A DNA stretch of 64,000 nucleotides from Paenibacillus sp. LS1 (GTDB taxonomy: Bacteria > Bacillota > Bacilli > Paenibacillales > Paenibacillaceae). Under the pieces are notes generated by a model that saw only the letters and a program-made list of their open reading frames with translations, was not told the DNA's origin and made no database searches. The position numbers and the translations under genes were made by a program. Position 1 is the stretch's first letter. Each line of letters begins with the position of its first letter. Location: assembly GCF_026013365.1 (NCBI RefSeq), contig NZ_JAPDOE010000002.1:620001-684000 (forward strand). Reading direction: 5' to 3'. Positions 43,007 through 51,732 of the stretch are shown here, one piece after another.

Positions 43007-44938
43007 TCAAGACTTGCTCTGTTCAATCTGCTCTGCAAGTTCATTCAGAACGGTCCAGCGTTCCATCAATTCATCCAGATGACGTTCAGCCTCCACCTGC
43101 TCCGCCATTAACTCCTGCAGACGGGCAGAATCACTAAATGACTCTTCCATCTCTTTGTTAATCCGGACAAGATTGGCTTCAGCCTTCTCAATATTTTCAT
43201 CAATCTGATCGTATTCACGTTGCTCCTTGAAGCTGAATTTCAACTTCGGTTTAGCCGCTGACACAGCAGGAGTCGTTTTCTCCGATGACTGCTTCACCTT
43301 CGATGCTCCTGTGTCACTCTCTTGAGCAGCTCCAGGTGCATTTTTCATCATCCATTCCGCATACTCACTGTAGTCGCCAACGTGTACACGTACAGCACCG
43401 TTGCCTTCAAAAGACAGCACTTTATCCACAGTACGATCAAGGAAATAGCGATCATGGGATACGACAAAGACAACACCGGGGAAATCATCCAGGTAGTCTT
43501 CCAGTACAGCGAGTGTCTGGATGTCCAGATCATTCGTCGGCTCATCCAGCAGCAATACATTCGGAGCAGCCATCAGCACACGCAGCAGATACAGACGACG
43601 CTTCTCTCCACCCGACAGACGGGAGATTGGCGTCCACTGGGATGCCGGGGTAAACAGGAACCGCTCCAGCATCTGGGATGCTGTAATCAGAGAGCCATCG
43701 GCTGTTTTCACATTCTCGGCCACTTCCTTGATGTACTCAATCACACGAAGGGATTCATCCATCTCCTGATGTTCCTGTGTGAAGTAGCCCAGATTGACCG
43801 TAGGACCGACGTCAACCACACCTGCATCGGGTTCCAGCTTGCCAGATATCATCTGAAGCAACGTGGACTTACCACTACCGTTCGGTCCGACAATCCCTAC
43901 CCGATCTCCAGGTACAGCAATATAACTCAGATCTTCGATCAGCGTGCGGCCACCCACAGATTTGGAAAGATGCTCGATCTCCAGAATCTTTTTGCCCAAA
44001 CGAGTGGAGCCAACCGATACTTCCAATGAACCCGAGCGCTGGATTCCTTGTTGATCTTTGAGTTGTTCGAAGCGATCAATTCTCGCTTTTTGTTTCGTTG
44101 TCCGTGCCTTGGCACCGCGACGAATCCACGCAAGCTCTGTCCGAAGCAAGTTCTTACGCTTCTGTTCGGAAGAAGCTTCCCGTTCTTCCCGCTCCGCCTT
44201 CAGTTCCAGAAAACGTGTATAGTTGGCTTCGTATCGGAACAAACGTCCATGATCCAATTCCAGCATGACATTCGCCACACGATCCAGGAAATACCGATCA
44301 TGCGTAATCATAAGCAGTGCGCCGCGGCGCTTCTGCAAGTACTGCTCCAACCAAACGACCGAATCGTTATCAATATGGTTCGTCGGCTCATCCAGAATGA
44401 GCAGTTCGCAAGGGTGAATCAGCGCAGCAGCAAGCGCTACCCTCTTGCGTTGTCCACCAGACAATGTGCCCATCAGTGCATCGAATTGACGAATACCCAG
44501 TTTGGACAAAATGCTCTTCGCTTCGCTCTCCATCTGCCAGAGCTGAAGCTGCTCCATTTGCTGATTCAAGCGTAATAACCGCTCTTGCAAGGCTGGATCG
44601 GACGAATTCAGTTCCAATAATTCCATCGTTTCCGTATATTCACGCACGGTTTTCATTTCCATGCTGTCACCTTCGAATACTTGTTGCAGTACCGTATTAT
44701 CCGGGTTGAAATCCGGATTCTGTGCCAGGAACTGAATACGTACGTCATTACCGATCGAGATCTGTCCCGCGTCTGCAGGTTCCATACCAGATATTACACG
44801 CAAAAACGTGGATTTTCCGGTTCCATTTACCCCAACGACACCAATCTTGTCCTGATCAGCCATGCCAAATGAAGCATCCTTGAACAATATTTTTTCGCCA
44901 TAACTTTTTGCAATTTGCTCTACCGTCATTATGTTCAT
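43007..44938 (-). CDS. ABC-F ATPase, Uup/YfmR type
   Basis: Soluble protein with two ABC domains and no membrane part, 643 residues. Walker A motifs are GVNGTGKST near residue 36 and GPNGSGKST near residue 350. Signature motifs LSGGQ and LSGGE and Walker B segments LLILDEPTNHID and LLLDEPTNDLD are complete. The linker has the arm-like ELAWIRRGAKARTTKQKAR. The C-terminal coiled coil (from about residue 565) fits the Uup subgroup, of which YfmR is the B. subtilis member. Such proteins act on stalled ribosomes. The ATG has only a weak site. It is monocistronic. Confidence 0.9.
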   Translation of the reverse strand: MNIMTVEQIAKSYGEKILFKDASFGMADQDKIGVVGVNGTGKSTFLRVISGMEPADAGQISIGNDVRIQFLAQNPDFNPDNTVLQQVFEGDSMEMKTVREYTETMELLELNSSDPALQERLLRLNQQMEQLQLWQMESEAKSILSKLGIRQFDALMGTLSGGQRKRVALAAALIHPCELLILDEPTNHIDNDSVVWLEQYLQKRRGALLMITHDRYFLDRVANVMLELDHGRLFRYEANYTRFLELKAEREEREASSEQKRKNLLRTELAWIRRGAKARTTKQKARIDRFEQLKDQQGIQRSGSLEVSVGSTRLGKKILEIEHLSKSVGGRTLIEDLSYIAVPGDRVGIVGPNGSGKSTLLQMISGKLEPDAGVVDVGPTVNLGYFTQEHQEMDESLRVIEYIKEVAENVKTADGSLITASQMLERFLFTPASQWTPISRLSGGEKRRLYLLRVLMAAPNVLLLDEPTNDLDIQTLAVLEDYLDDFPGVVFVVSHDRYFLDRTVDKVLSFEGNGAVRVHVGDYSEYAEWMMKNAPGAAQESDTGASKVKQSSEKTTPAVSAAKPKLKFSFKEQREYDQIDENIEKAEANLVRINKEMEESFSDSARLQELMAEQVEAERHLDELMERWTVLNELAEQIEQSKS

Positions 44939-44998
44939 TGTTCGTACCCACTTCTCTGTAAATTAAAATTCAATATCACGTACATCCGTACACTCACT

Positions 44999-45577
44999 TT
45001 ACACTTGTAAAAAAGAACGGCATCCATCCAGAAACAATGCTGCTGCAAAAGCAATTCGTTTGTTCAGATGTTCCTCATTAAACTCCGGATTCAACATAAT
45101 ATCCATCTTCAGCCGGTCCAGAATTCCAATGTAGGCTTCAGCGAGCAATACAGGCTCAGGTACACTTGCACTTTCCAGTACCTCACACACCATACTCATG
45201 TATTGGTTCATAAATGCCTTCATGAATTTCATCAGATCCGGATCATTATTGGGTGCCATAAAGAAGAGCTTGGTATGATTGCGGCGCTCATAATAATACG
45301 TAAGGTGGGTCTTGGCTATTGCTCCAAGTTTATCACCTGTGTTCTCATGCGAGTTCAAAGCATATTCAAGACGGCTGATAAAGCTGTTACAGTCCCGCTT
45401 GGATACTGCGATAAAAAGTTGTTCCTTGCTTTTGAAATATAAGTAAATGGTGCCTTTTGCGATGCCGGCTTCGTCTGCAATATCAGACATTTTCGTCTCA
45501 TAAAAACCTTTCGAGCCAAAAATTCCATAGGCCGCATCCAAAATAGCCTCCGATTTGTCTCCCTGTACCGTGCTCAA
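44999..45577 (-). CDS. TetR family regulator
   Basis: A 192-residue repressor. The N-terminal helix-turn-helix is KSEAILDAAYGIFGSKGFYETKM followed by IADEAGIAKGTIYLYFKSKEQL, near residues 8-55. The remaining helices form the ligand and dimer domain, with no recognisable ligand family. The start is TTG at 45577, with AGGGGGAG five bases upstream. It follows the DUF92 gene by 12 bases, so the two are one operon. The target may be this operon or another; nothing in the sequence settles it. Confidence 0.87.
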   Translation of the reverse strand: MSTVQGDKSEAILDAAYGIFGSKGFYETKMSDIADEAGIAKGTIYLYFKSKEQLFIAVSKRDCNSFISRLEYALNSHENTGDKLGAIAKTHLTYYYERRNHTKLFFMAPNNDPDLMKFMKAFMNQYMSMVCEVLESASVPEPVLLAEAYIGILDRLKMDIMLNPEFNEEHLNKRIAFAAALFLDGCRSFLQV

Positions 45578-45589
45578 ATGTACTCCCCC

Positions 45590-46399
45590 TTACAACGCCA
45601 AAATGTTACCTAAACCAATCGCTACACATCCACCGATCACCGAGCTAAGCACGTTCACCAGGTCGTTACTCATCCATGCCCAGCCACGAGCCCGAACCGT
45701 CGGATGCCCGCAATGTTCATGTACCTCAACTTCACGGCCACACACGGTACAACGATACATCATCTGTACCGTTGCGCCCAGATAGGAATCGGCAAAAGCA
45801 CCTGCCAATCCACCCACTAGGCCGACAAAAGTCCAACTAAACAGACTAAGCCCTTCTATCCCGGCGATCCAGGAAAACAAGAATGCTCCCGCACCAATCA
45901 GTGCCCCGCCTACGGCCGCAGCCACGGTGCCGAGAAGTGAGACACCTCCTGAAGCACCTGGCGTAAGTACCTTCCATGTGAGAACAGAGCGCGGCGGCTT
46001 GCGACTGAGACTCCCAATTTCGGTTGCCCATGTATCCGATGTAACGGTAGCCATTACACCAATGAAAGCATATACCCATGCCGGATGTGGAAATATCCAG
46101 TATCCCAGACATAGGAACATGCCCATCCCACCATTAGCCATCACTTGTCCGGCATCCCGATTTCCTGACTTGGCATAGGATTTCTCCAACTCCTGCTTCC
46201 GATCTTTACGAAACCTGGAGAGCAACGTTGAAGTAATGAAAAACAACAATAACGTGCCAAACCAGAACAGGTTACCCGCTCCGTAATATATCGTTCCCAT
46301 CATGATGGCTGCCAGGCAACCAGACAGGGTTAGCGACTTTTTCGCATAGGCAGCACCTGCCACCATAGAAGCGCATACGGCGCCAATAATCCAATCCAT
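45590..46399 (-). CDS. DUF92 family membrane protein
   Basis: A 269-residue membrane protein with six to seven helices. The DUF92 pattern is visible: GNRDAGQVMANGG near residue 90, VTSDTWATEIGSLSRKPPRSV near residue 120 and GGLAGAFADSYLGATVQ near residue 200. The late loop has a Cys/His cluster (CTVCGREVEVHEHCGHPTVR) typical of the family and suggestive of metal binding. Plant relatives phosphorylate phytyl phosphate, so a prenyl phosphate kinase role is possible but unproven. The ATG at 46399 has AGGAGA four to five bases before it; longer frames lack a site. Gene order is DUF92 then TetR. Confidence 0.82.
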   Translation of the reverse strand: MDWIIGAVCASMVAGAAYAKKSLTLSGCLAAIMMGTIYYGAGNLFWFGTLLLFFITSTLLSRFRKDRKQELEKSYAKSGNRDAGQVMANGGMGMFLCLGYWIFPHPAWVYAFIGVMATVTSDTWATEIGSLSRKPPRSVLTWKVLTPGASGGVSLLGTVAAAVGGALIGAGAFLFSWIAGIEGLSLFSWTFVGLVGGLAGAFADSYLGATVQMMYRCTVCGREVEVHEHCGHPTVRARGWAWMSNDLVNVLSSVIGGCVAIGLGNILAL

Positions 46400-46508
46400 A
46401 ATGTCTCCTGCATGCAGCATATGTACAGCCCGCATGACGTTTATTGTATTTTTGAAATTCAATTATACCACGGTTTGATGCCAATGCCGAAACTCCTTAC
46501 GCCAGCAC

Positions 46509-46553
46509 AAAAAAAACCTGTTTTGGCCTCGTTTAGAAGTGCCAAAACAGGTT
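46509..46553 (-). terminator. Terminator of the sulfotransferase-ABC operon
   Basis: AACCTGTTTTGGC pairs perfectly with GCCAAAACAGGTT (13 bases), followed on the minus strand by eight T residues. It lies 74 bases past the last gene of the operon. Confidence 0.9.
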
Positions 46554-46626
46554 ATTGATCAAACATCAAAACAAGATAAATTGCCTTTAACGTATCCTTT
46601 ATAATCCAGTGTTCCTATATTCTAAT

Positions 46627-47400
46627 TCAGACCCGCTTCGCTCCGCCAATGACCCCATATCGGTAGAGTACTCTGCGACCAAACCAGTTGAACAATCGAT
46701 CCGTCAGGAATCCCATAAATCCCAGGGAAATCAGCCCGACAAAGATCCAATCTGTTCGGAAAAAGAGTCTGGAATTCCAGATCAAGTAACCGACTCCTTC
46801 ATTTGAGGCAATCATCTCAGCACCGATTATGGCCATATAAGAAGTTCCCATTGCCAGTCGCACACCCGTGAAGATATACGGGGTTGTCGCCGGAACAATC
46901 ACATGCAGCAGAATCTGCCGTTCATTGGCTCCCATGCTGCGGGCCGACCGAATTTTATCTTCTTCAACGGAGAGCACACCTGTCAGTGTATTCAATACAA
47001 CAATGAAGAAGGTTGCGTACATAATGAGCGCGATCTTGGACTGCTCTCCAATTCCGAACCACACCAGGAATAAGGTAATAAAGGCGATTGGTGGGATAAA
47101 GCGTATAAAGTTAAGGAATGGCTCGGCGAACAGCCGGATGATATGCACCTTGCCAATAATCAATCCTACTGGAATAGCAATGATGCTTCCGAGTACCCAG
47201 CCCGCCAGTACACGAGTGAAGCTGATTCCGATATACTCCATCAGCGTACCGTCAGCAATCAGTTCACGTGCTCCCAGAATCGTGTGCCACGGACCAGGGA
47301 TTACGTCAGGCCCATAGATGAGGGCACCGAGCTGCCAGATTAAGATGACCGTTACCCATAGAAGCGGGATAGACACCCATTTTTTCTCCAACCATTTCAT
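46627..47400 (-). CDS. ABC transporter permease, SsuC/TauC-like
   Basis: A 257-residue permease with six helices. The EAA loop is visible as IRSARSMGANERQILLHVIVPATTPYIFTG, here near residues 150-180, in the form typical of the nitrate/sulfonate/taurine importers (BPD_transp_1 family). Last gene of the five-gene operon. The ATG at 47400 is 11 bases after GAGG, and a GTG twelve bases further upstream is in frame but has no site. It forms the membrane channel with the ATPase and lipoprotein encoded upstream. Confidence 0.87.
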   Translation of the reverse strand: MKWLEKKWVSIPLLWVTVILIWQLGALIYGPDVIPGPWHTILGARELIADGTLMEYIGISFTRVLAGWVLGSIIAIPVGLIIGKVHIIRLFAEPFLNFIRFIPPIAFITLFLVWFGIGEQSKIALIMYATFFIVVLNTLTGVLSVEEDKIRSARSMGANERQILLHVIVPATTPYIFTGVRLAMGTSYMAIIGAEMIASNEGVGYLIWNSRLFFRTDWIFVGLISLGFMGFLTDRLFNWFGRRVLYRYGVIGGAKRV

Positions 47401-47417
47401 CTTACATATCACCTCAG

Positions 47418-48194
47418 TTATTCTTCAAAGTGGCCTTGAATTCGGTCATACAGAGTGTTGAACTCAGACGAGGCGATGTTCCTCGGGTAAGGTAACGTAT
47501 TGTGATAAATATCCGTTATATTCGAAGATGGACCAACTGACATAATGCCTATGCGCTCACCAAGCAATAACGCCTCCTGAATATCGTGGGTGACAAAGAT
47601 AACGGTCTTATGGGTTTCTTTCCAAATATTCACCAGTTCTTTCTGCATGGTTCGTCTCGTCATCGCGTCCAGCGCACCGAATGGCTCATCCATCAGCAAG
47701 ATCGCCGAGTCATTCGCAAGTACGCGGGCCAATTGAACCCGCTGCTTCATGCCACCTGATAGTTCTTTTGGAAATTTGCCCTCATGAGCACTCAGTCCAA
47801 CAAGCTGGATGTAACGATCAGAGATCTCACGCCGCTGTGTCTTAGGCACCTTGGACATTCGAAGCCCGAATTCAACATTCTCCCTCACAGTTAACCATGG
47901 AAAGAGAGACGAATCCGCCTGCTGGAATACCATCGCCCGATCCCTGCCCGGTCTGTCAATCTCCTTGTTATCCACCTTGAGCTGTCCACCTGACTTGGAG
48001 ATAAAACCCGCGATCATGTTCAGCAGCGTTGACTTCCCGCACCCGCTGGGACCAAGCAGGACAAAGAATTCTCCTCCCTTGATGACCAGATCGACATCCT
48101 TAATGATATAGTGCACATCCCCATTGGTCGGGGCATGATATGTTTTCCGAAGCTGTTCAATATGAATGGTATGCTGAGTTGCAGGTAAGGACAT
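47418..48194 (-). CDS. ABC transporter ATPase, SsuB/TauB-like
   Basis: A 258-residue ATPase energising the importer. Walker A is LLGPSGCGKST near residue 44, the Q-loop MVFQQADSSLFPW near residue 87, the signature LSGGMKQRV near residue 139 and Walker B LLMDEPFGALD near residue 160, with H-loop VTHD. The F-P-W after the Q-loop is characteristic of nitrate/sulfonate/taurine systems. ATG at 48194 has GAGGTG six bases before it. It lies between the lipoprotein and permease genes with gaps under 30 bases. Confidence 0.9.
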   Translation of the reverse strand: MSLPATQHTIHIEQLRKTYHAPTNGDVHYIIKDVDLVIKGGEFFVLLGPSGCGKSTLLNMIAGFISKSGGQLKVDNKEIDRPGRDRAMVFQQADSSLFPWLTVRENVEFGLRMSKVPKTQRREISDRYIQLVGLSAHEGKFPKELSGGMKQRVQLARVLANDSAILLMDEPFGALDAMTRRTMQKELVNIWKETHKTVIFVTHDIQEALLLGERIGIMSVGPSSNITDIYHNTLPYPRNIASSEFNTLYDRIQGHFEE

Positions 48195-48221
48195 AACGGA
48201 CACCTCCCATTTGAATATAAA

Positions 48222-49250
48222 TTACTTACGGTATGTCACTTTATCCGGCAGCGCCTGTTGGAGAGAAGTCAGATTGAGTTTGGTGTCTAGATCAAAATCC
48301 TGTTCAATGATTCCCGTGTCCACCATATATTGTTTCTGACCTGCCAAGCTGTCATAAGCGGCCTGCGTAAATCCAACTTCCCATGGATTGATTGGAAGGT
48401 CTTTCAACGTGGCATCTTTAGGCTGTTTGGTCTCTTTATACATCAGATCCGCAACCTCTTCAGGATGCGCTTGTGCATACGTGGATGCCTCATCAAGCGC
48501 CGCAAGAAAATCACTTACCGTTTCGGGGTTAGCCTGAATGAATTCATTACTCGATATCAGACCCATACCAAGGCGTATAGGCGTCTGGGACATATCCGTC
48601 AGCTGATGTACCCCTTCGAGTGCATCAAATTTATCAGTTAACGCGGAACCGATTACCCAAGTGGCATCAAGGTCTCCCTGTTTCAGTGCGATGTAGGCCT
48701 CATCAAAAGCCCCCTGACCAATTTGCGTCACATCACTCAGCGCCACCCCCTGATCTTTCAAATATTCATCCCATAGATACGGAATAAATGTGCCTCGAAT
48801 GAAACTCACTTTCTTGCCCTTCAAATCCGCTCCACTCTGAATATTCTCCCTTGCATACAGCTTCCAGGCGGCTGCCGCTTCATCCGTAGTCTGACCTGCA
48901 GAAGCGATTACTGAATATTCCCCTTTAGACAAAGCATTTAATACAGGGAAGTCCGCACCGTACGCAATATCTACCTGTTTGATAAATAGTGCATTTACAC
49001 CTTCAGCCGGTGAACCAAACGTAATACTCTCTGCATCAATGCCCCTGCTTTCAAAGAAACCTTTGGCAATGGCTACCCTGAACGTTGGGTTGGTACTCGT
49101 ATCTGCGATTCGAATTTTTACATTATCGGCATTTTTGCCGGTAGCGGCTTGGGTTCCCGATCCTGCTGCGTTTGAACTGCATCCGGATAATAGGAGTGCC
49201 GTAGCCAGGAATAATATCAATACGCCGTTTACTATGGATGGTTTTCTCAC
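48222..49250 (-). CDS. ABC transporter substrate-binding lipoprotein, SsuA-like
   Basis: A 342-residue exported lipoprotein. The signal peptide ends in LLLSGC near residue 24, the lipidated Cys. The mature part is the NMT1/SsuA-like fold: KIRIADTSTNPTFRVAIAKGFFESRGID, here near residues 45-72, and IASAGQTTDEAAAAW. GTG at 49250 is the likely start, with GGGGTG six bases before it. The neighbour arylsulfotransferase suggests a sulfonate or aryl sulfate ligand, but ligand choice is inference. First transporter gene in the operon. Confidence 0.86.
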   Translation of the reverse strand: MRKPSIVNGVLILFLATALLLSGCSSNAAGSGTQAATGKNADNVKIRIADTSTNPTFRVAIAKGFFESRGIDAESITFGSPAEGVNALFIKQVDIAYGADFPVLNALSKGEYSVIASAGQTTDEAAAAWKLYARENIQSGADLKGKKVSFIRGTFIPYLWDEYLKDQGVALSDVTQIGQGAFDEAYIALKQGDLDATWVIGSALTDKFDALEGVHQLTDMSQTPIRLGMGLISSNEFIQANPETVSDFLAALDEASTYAQAHPEEVADLMYKETKQPKDATLKDLPINPWEVGFTQAAYDSLAGQKQYMVDTGIIEQDFDLDTKLNLTSLQQALPDKVTYRK

Positions 49251-49289
49251 AATATACACCCCATTCGATCTAGTCATGATTCTTGACGC

Positions 49290-50738
49290 CTAACCGCCCG
49301 ACTTGCCTTCATCCGACGTTGCCACACAGGCTGCCCCCTCCACAAATGGAAGAGTTGTCTCTACGCTCACGATGGATGCAGAACCTTTGGGTGCTGCTCC
49401 CGGCACCCTGTAGGTGGAGACATCAATGGCTTCGATGGCAATCTCCTGTGGTTTTTCCAACTGCGGAACCCACTGATAAGGAACTCGATATGAGCGATAG
49501 ACCATATTGGTATTCCGCCCATCCGTGTACGGGGAGACATACTCCCAGACCAGCTCATGCTCAGCTGTGACCTCAAATAATCTGCCATTGGAACCTTCAG
49601 TTATTAGGGTGTTGCCATTAGGTAAACGCTGGGCAGAACTGATGTATGGGCTATAAAATTTATAGGAATCCGTTGGAACGGAAAATCCAGCTTCAGCCGA
49701 CGTATACTGCCAGACAATCTCCAGGGTGACTGGGTTAATCTCCAGCACACGCGAGTGATCCCGAATCGCATGTTTCAATCCAAATGGGGAAGCCGGATTC
49801 GGAAGGCCATAACCTGCCCAGCCGCCGTTGTCGAATACGAGCAAGTTCCCTTCTCCCGGCAGACCCTGAGGAATGATATGTGCATGATGCTGCCCGATAA
49901 TCGTGCCGATGTGCTTCGCTTCAGTTGAAGTATAGTCCGGCCCTAGTCTCCACACGATCTTTCCGCTCTGTCTATCTGTAATGGCGATAATGTTGGCTTC
50001 TCTGGCATCCCAGATAATATTGTCGGGGTGGAACCGTTCGTCTCCGTCTTCATAGAAGCGGTTGGGTCCGACATAAGAAGCAGAATTAATATGTAACCAG
50101 TCACCTACACCACCGCCAAGATGACCGAAAGAGCGTGTATTCGGGTCACGGAACAGGACATTTCGAGCAGCTTCATCAAAACCTAATTCCTCAAAGTGCT
50201 CGTTAGGCAACCACTCCCAGAGCACCTTCCCCTCCCAATCCACTTCGATAATGGCATCATCAAGCAATGGCTTATCTGAAATTTGAGGATTACTCACATT
50301 TTTGTGAGCCAGGATGAGCGTTTTACCACTCTTCGTCTTCGGCGCAAGCCCAGGTGCATAGTAACCTACCGGATTACCCTCACGCTGGTAATCATGATGC
50401 TGGCGGGCATACCACAGTGGCTCATACCCCGGATCTTCGATATGTTCGTAGCTATTGTATTTCCATACAATGTTGCCGTCCCAGTCCACTTGGACCAGAT
50501 CGACATTGTCCTGAATACCGAACTTCGGATCTCTCCGACCCGTGCTGCCCAGCACGTAGCCGCCAGGCAATATTTTGGCCGGAAACCCTAACAATCCTTT
50601 CCACAGGTGAACTTCCTTGCCATTCATATCGATCAACACTACGCCTTCCTCACCTGCCTGATAGACGGTATAACCGCCCCAAGCCTTATCCGGATTGTAT
50701 AGCGTTGCTCCAGTTGGATATATTGTTGAGTGTCCCAT
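49290..50738 (-). CDS. Arylsulfotransferase (ASST) family protein
   Basis: A 482-residue protein of the aryl-sulfate sulfotransferase family, enzymes that move a sulfuryl group from a phenolic sulfate to another phenol without PAPS. The sequence shows repeated beta-propeller blades such as VVLIDMNGKEVHLWKG, VDWDGNIVWKYN and VDWEGKVLWEWLP, the HHDYQREGNP block near residue 114, DWLHINSASYVG near residue 215 and HHAHIIPQG near residue 290, where conserved His residues lie. There is no signal peptide, unlike the periplasmic enterobacterial enzyme, so it should act in the cytosol. It stands between marR and the ABC importer, suggesting processing of an imported sulfate ester. Confidence 0.84.
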   Translation of the reverse strand: MGHSTIYPTGATLYNPDKAWGGYTVYQAGEEGVVLIDMNGKEVHLWKGLLGFPAKILPGGYVLGSTGRRDPKFGIQDNVDLVQVDWDGNIVWKYNSYEHIEDPGYEPLWYARQHHDYQREGNPVGYYAPGLAPKTKSGKTLILAHKNVSNPQISDKPLLDDAIIEVDWEGKVLWEWLPNEHFEELGFDEAARNVLFRDPNTRSFGHLGGGVGDWLHINSASYVGPNRFYEDGDERFHPDNIIWDAREANIIAITDRQSGKIVWRLGPDYTSTEAKHIGTIIGQHHAHIIPQGLPGEGNLLVFDNGGWAGYGLPNPASPFGLKHAIRDHSRVLEINPVTLEIVWQYTSAEAGFSVPTDSYKFYSPYISSAQRLPNGNTLITEGSNGRLFEVTAEHELVWEYVSPYTDGRNTNMVYRSYRVPYQWVPQLEKPQEIAIEAIDVSTYRVPGAAPKGSASIVSVETTLPFVEGAACVATSDEGKSGG

Positions 50739-50801
50739 TGATCATCTCTCCCCTAGAATGTTTGTAGAATGGAATGTCGAATATCACTACTTGATTCAAC
50801 T

Positions 50802-51359
50802 TCAATAACTGAGATAGTTACTCTTCCCGGTATTGTCTCGCTGCTTCTGCTCAAGGTCACGCTTGGAAGACTGCTCGTGTTCTTGTATCCCATTGTTCTC
50901 CGCCAATTCCAGCACCGTGTCCGAGAACCCCTCCAGATTCGCTACCACCCGCTCATAGAATTGACTCTGTTGCTCCAGCTCCTCCGTTGTAAAACCCTCA
51001 AACAGAAGCGTGATACATCGAGCACCGATGTTGCTGTTTCTCGCATACATCTCCCGCCCGCTGGATGTGATGTCCAGTAAAACCGTCCGCCGATCGTCTT
51101 CCTTTCGTCTGCGGATAGTGAGTCCTTTTTTCTCCAACTTATCGGTTAGAGCAGTAATGGCACCGGATGTAAAGTCCAACTGTTCTGCCAAATCCCCAAG
51201 CCGTTGTTCACCTTCTCGAATGATTTTGTGCAGGATAAGCATGCCCGGCAGGCTGATGCCCTCTACAGAGATGCGATCCCGCTCTTTGACAAATCGTCTG
51301 ACCATTTTGCGGAATAACCAGTCCGTCCGCTCCAACGCTTCCCAATCTCTATCGCTCAT
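50802..51359 (-). CDS. MarR family regulator
   Basis: A 185-residue winged-helix regulator. The DNA-binding part is EQRLGDLAEQLDFTSGAITALTDKLEKKGL near residues 50-80, followed by the wing IRRRKEDDRRTVLLDITSSG, the usual D-x-R-x-x-x-x-x-L-T-x-x-G. It begins and ends in helices for dimer formation and has an unusual polar tail of about 25 residues. The ATG has AAGGAGG. It is the first gene of the arylsulfotransferase/ABC operon and probably controls it. A palindrome at the transcription start and a hairpin terminator lie in its leader. Confidence 0.88.
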   Translation of the reverse strand: MSDRDWEALERTDWLFRKMVRRFVKERDRISVEGISLPGMLILHKIIREGEQRLGDLAEQLDFTSGAITALTDKLEKKGLTIRRRKEDDRRTVLLDITSSGREMYARNSNIGARCITLLFEGFTTEELEQQSQFYERVVANLEGFSDTVLELAENNGIQEHEQSSKRDLEQKQRDNTGKSNYLSY

Positions 51360-51399
51360 TCCATATCCTCCTTATTCATCTGAAGCTTCAACAGCGCAC

Positions 51400-51450
51400 A
51401 AAAAAAGGCCCCCGAGGACATTCCTTAGAGGAGTAGTCCCGGGAGCCTTT
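51400..51450 (-). terminator. Leader terminator ahead of marR (candidate attenuator)
   Basis: On the minus strand AAAGGC...CCCGGGAC pairs with GTCC-T-CGGG...GCCTTT, followed by seven T residues. It lies between the marR promoter and its ribosome binding site, 40 bases before the ATG, so it can stop the message before any gene. No gene is encoded before it on that strand. Confidence 0.75.
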
Positions 51451-51502
51451 GGTGGTCCAATCAGCTCACTTCAGTTTTCAGTTCAAATTATTTCACTGTT
51501 CA

Positions 51503-51518
51503 TTTAATGAGTATTAAA
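51503..51518. promoter_or_regulatory. Operator-like palindrome at the marR start site
   Basis: TTTAAT-GAGT-ATTAAA is a perfect inverted repeat just downstream of the expected transcription start (near 51524). A wider repeat AAATTATTT / AAATAATT brackets it. AT-rich palindromes of this size are common MarR targets, so autoregulation is likely. Confidence 0.55.
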
Positions 51519-51530
51519 ATAATTGAGATC

Positions 51531-51560
51531 ATCATATAACCAACTAACCCAACCTGTCAA
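51531..51560 (-). promoter_or_regulatory. Promoter of the marR operon
   Basis: TTGACA (51555-51560) and TATGAT (51531-51536) on the minus strand, 18 bases apart. A consensus -35 makes this one of the strongest promoters in the window. Confidence 0.78.
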
Positions 51561-51732
51561 GTGCGAATTGGAATATAGATCTACTTTTACAGTCATTCCC
51601 CGCCGGTTTGAAATTACTTATCCTGTTTTAAGTTTCACTTCAGGTTTCCCGTTTACACTATTCTCAGATCGAAACATCAATGAAAAGCTACGATTCAGTT
51701 CGTACTCAACTACAGAAATGAGGATTATCCAT
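51561..51732. other. Rest of the marR / secreted-protein divergent region
   Basis: Part of a 373-base gene-free stretch. Besides the marR promoter and leader, this part precedes the plus-strand secreted protein. Plus-strand in-frame codons from 51523 are open but lack a ribosome binding site. A full plus-strand promoter was not placed. Confidence 0.4.

Noticed and set aside
43322..44029. 235-codon plus-strand open frame
   Set aside because: Antisense to the ABC-F gene, which has all catalytic motifs. The frame has no family features.
51360..51530. S-box (SAM) riboswitch before the sulfur-type operon
   Set aside because: The leader before the terminator is only about 75 bases, too short for an S-box, and the conserved S-box segments are absent.
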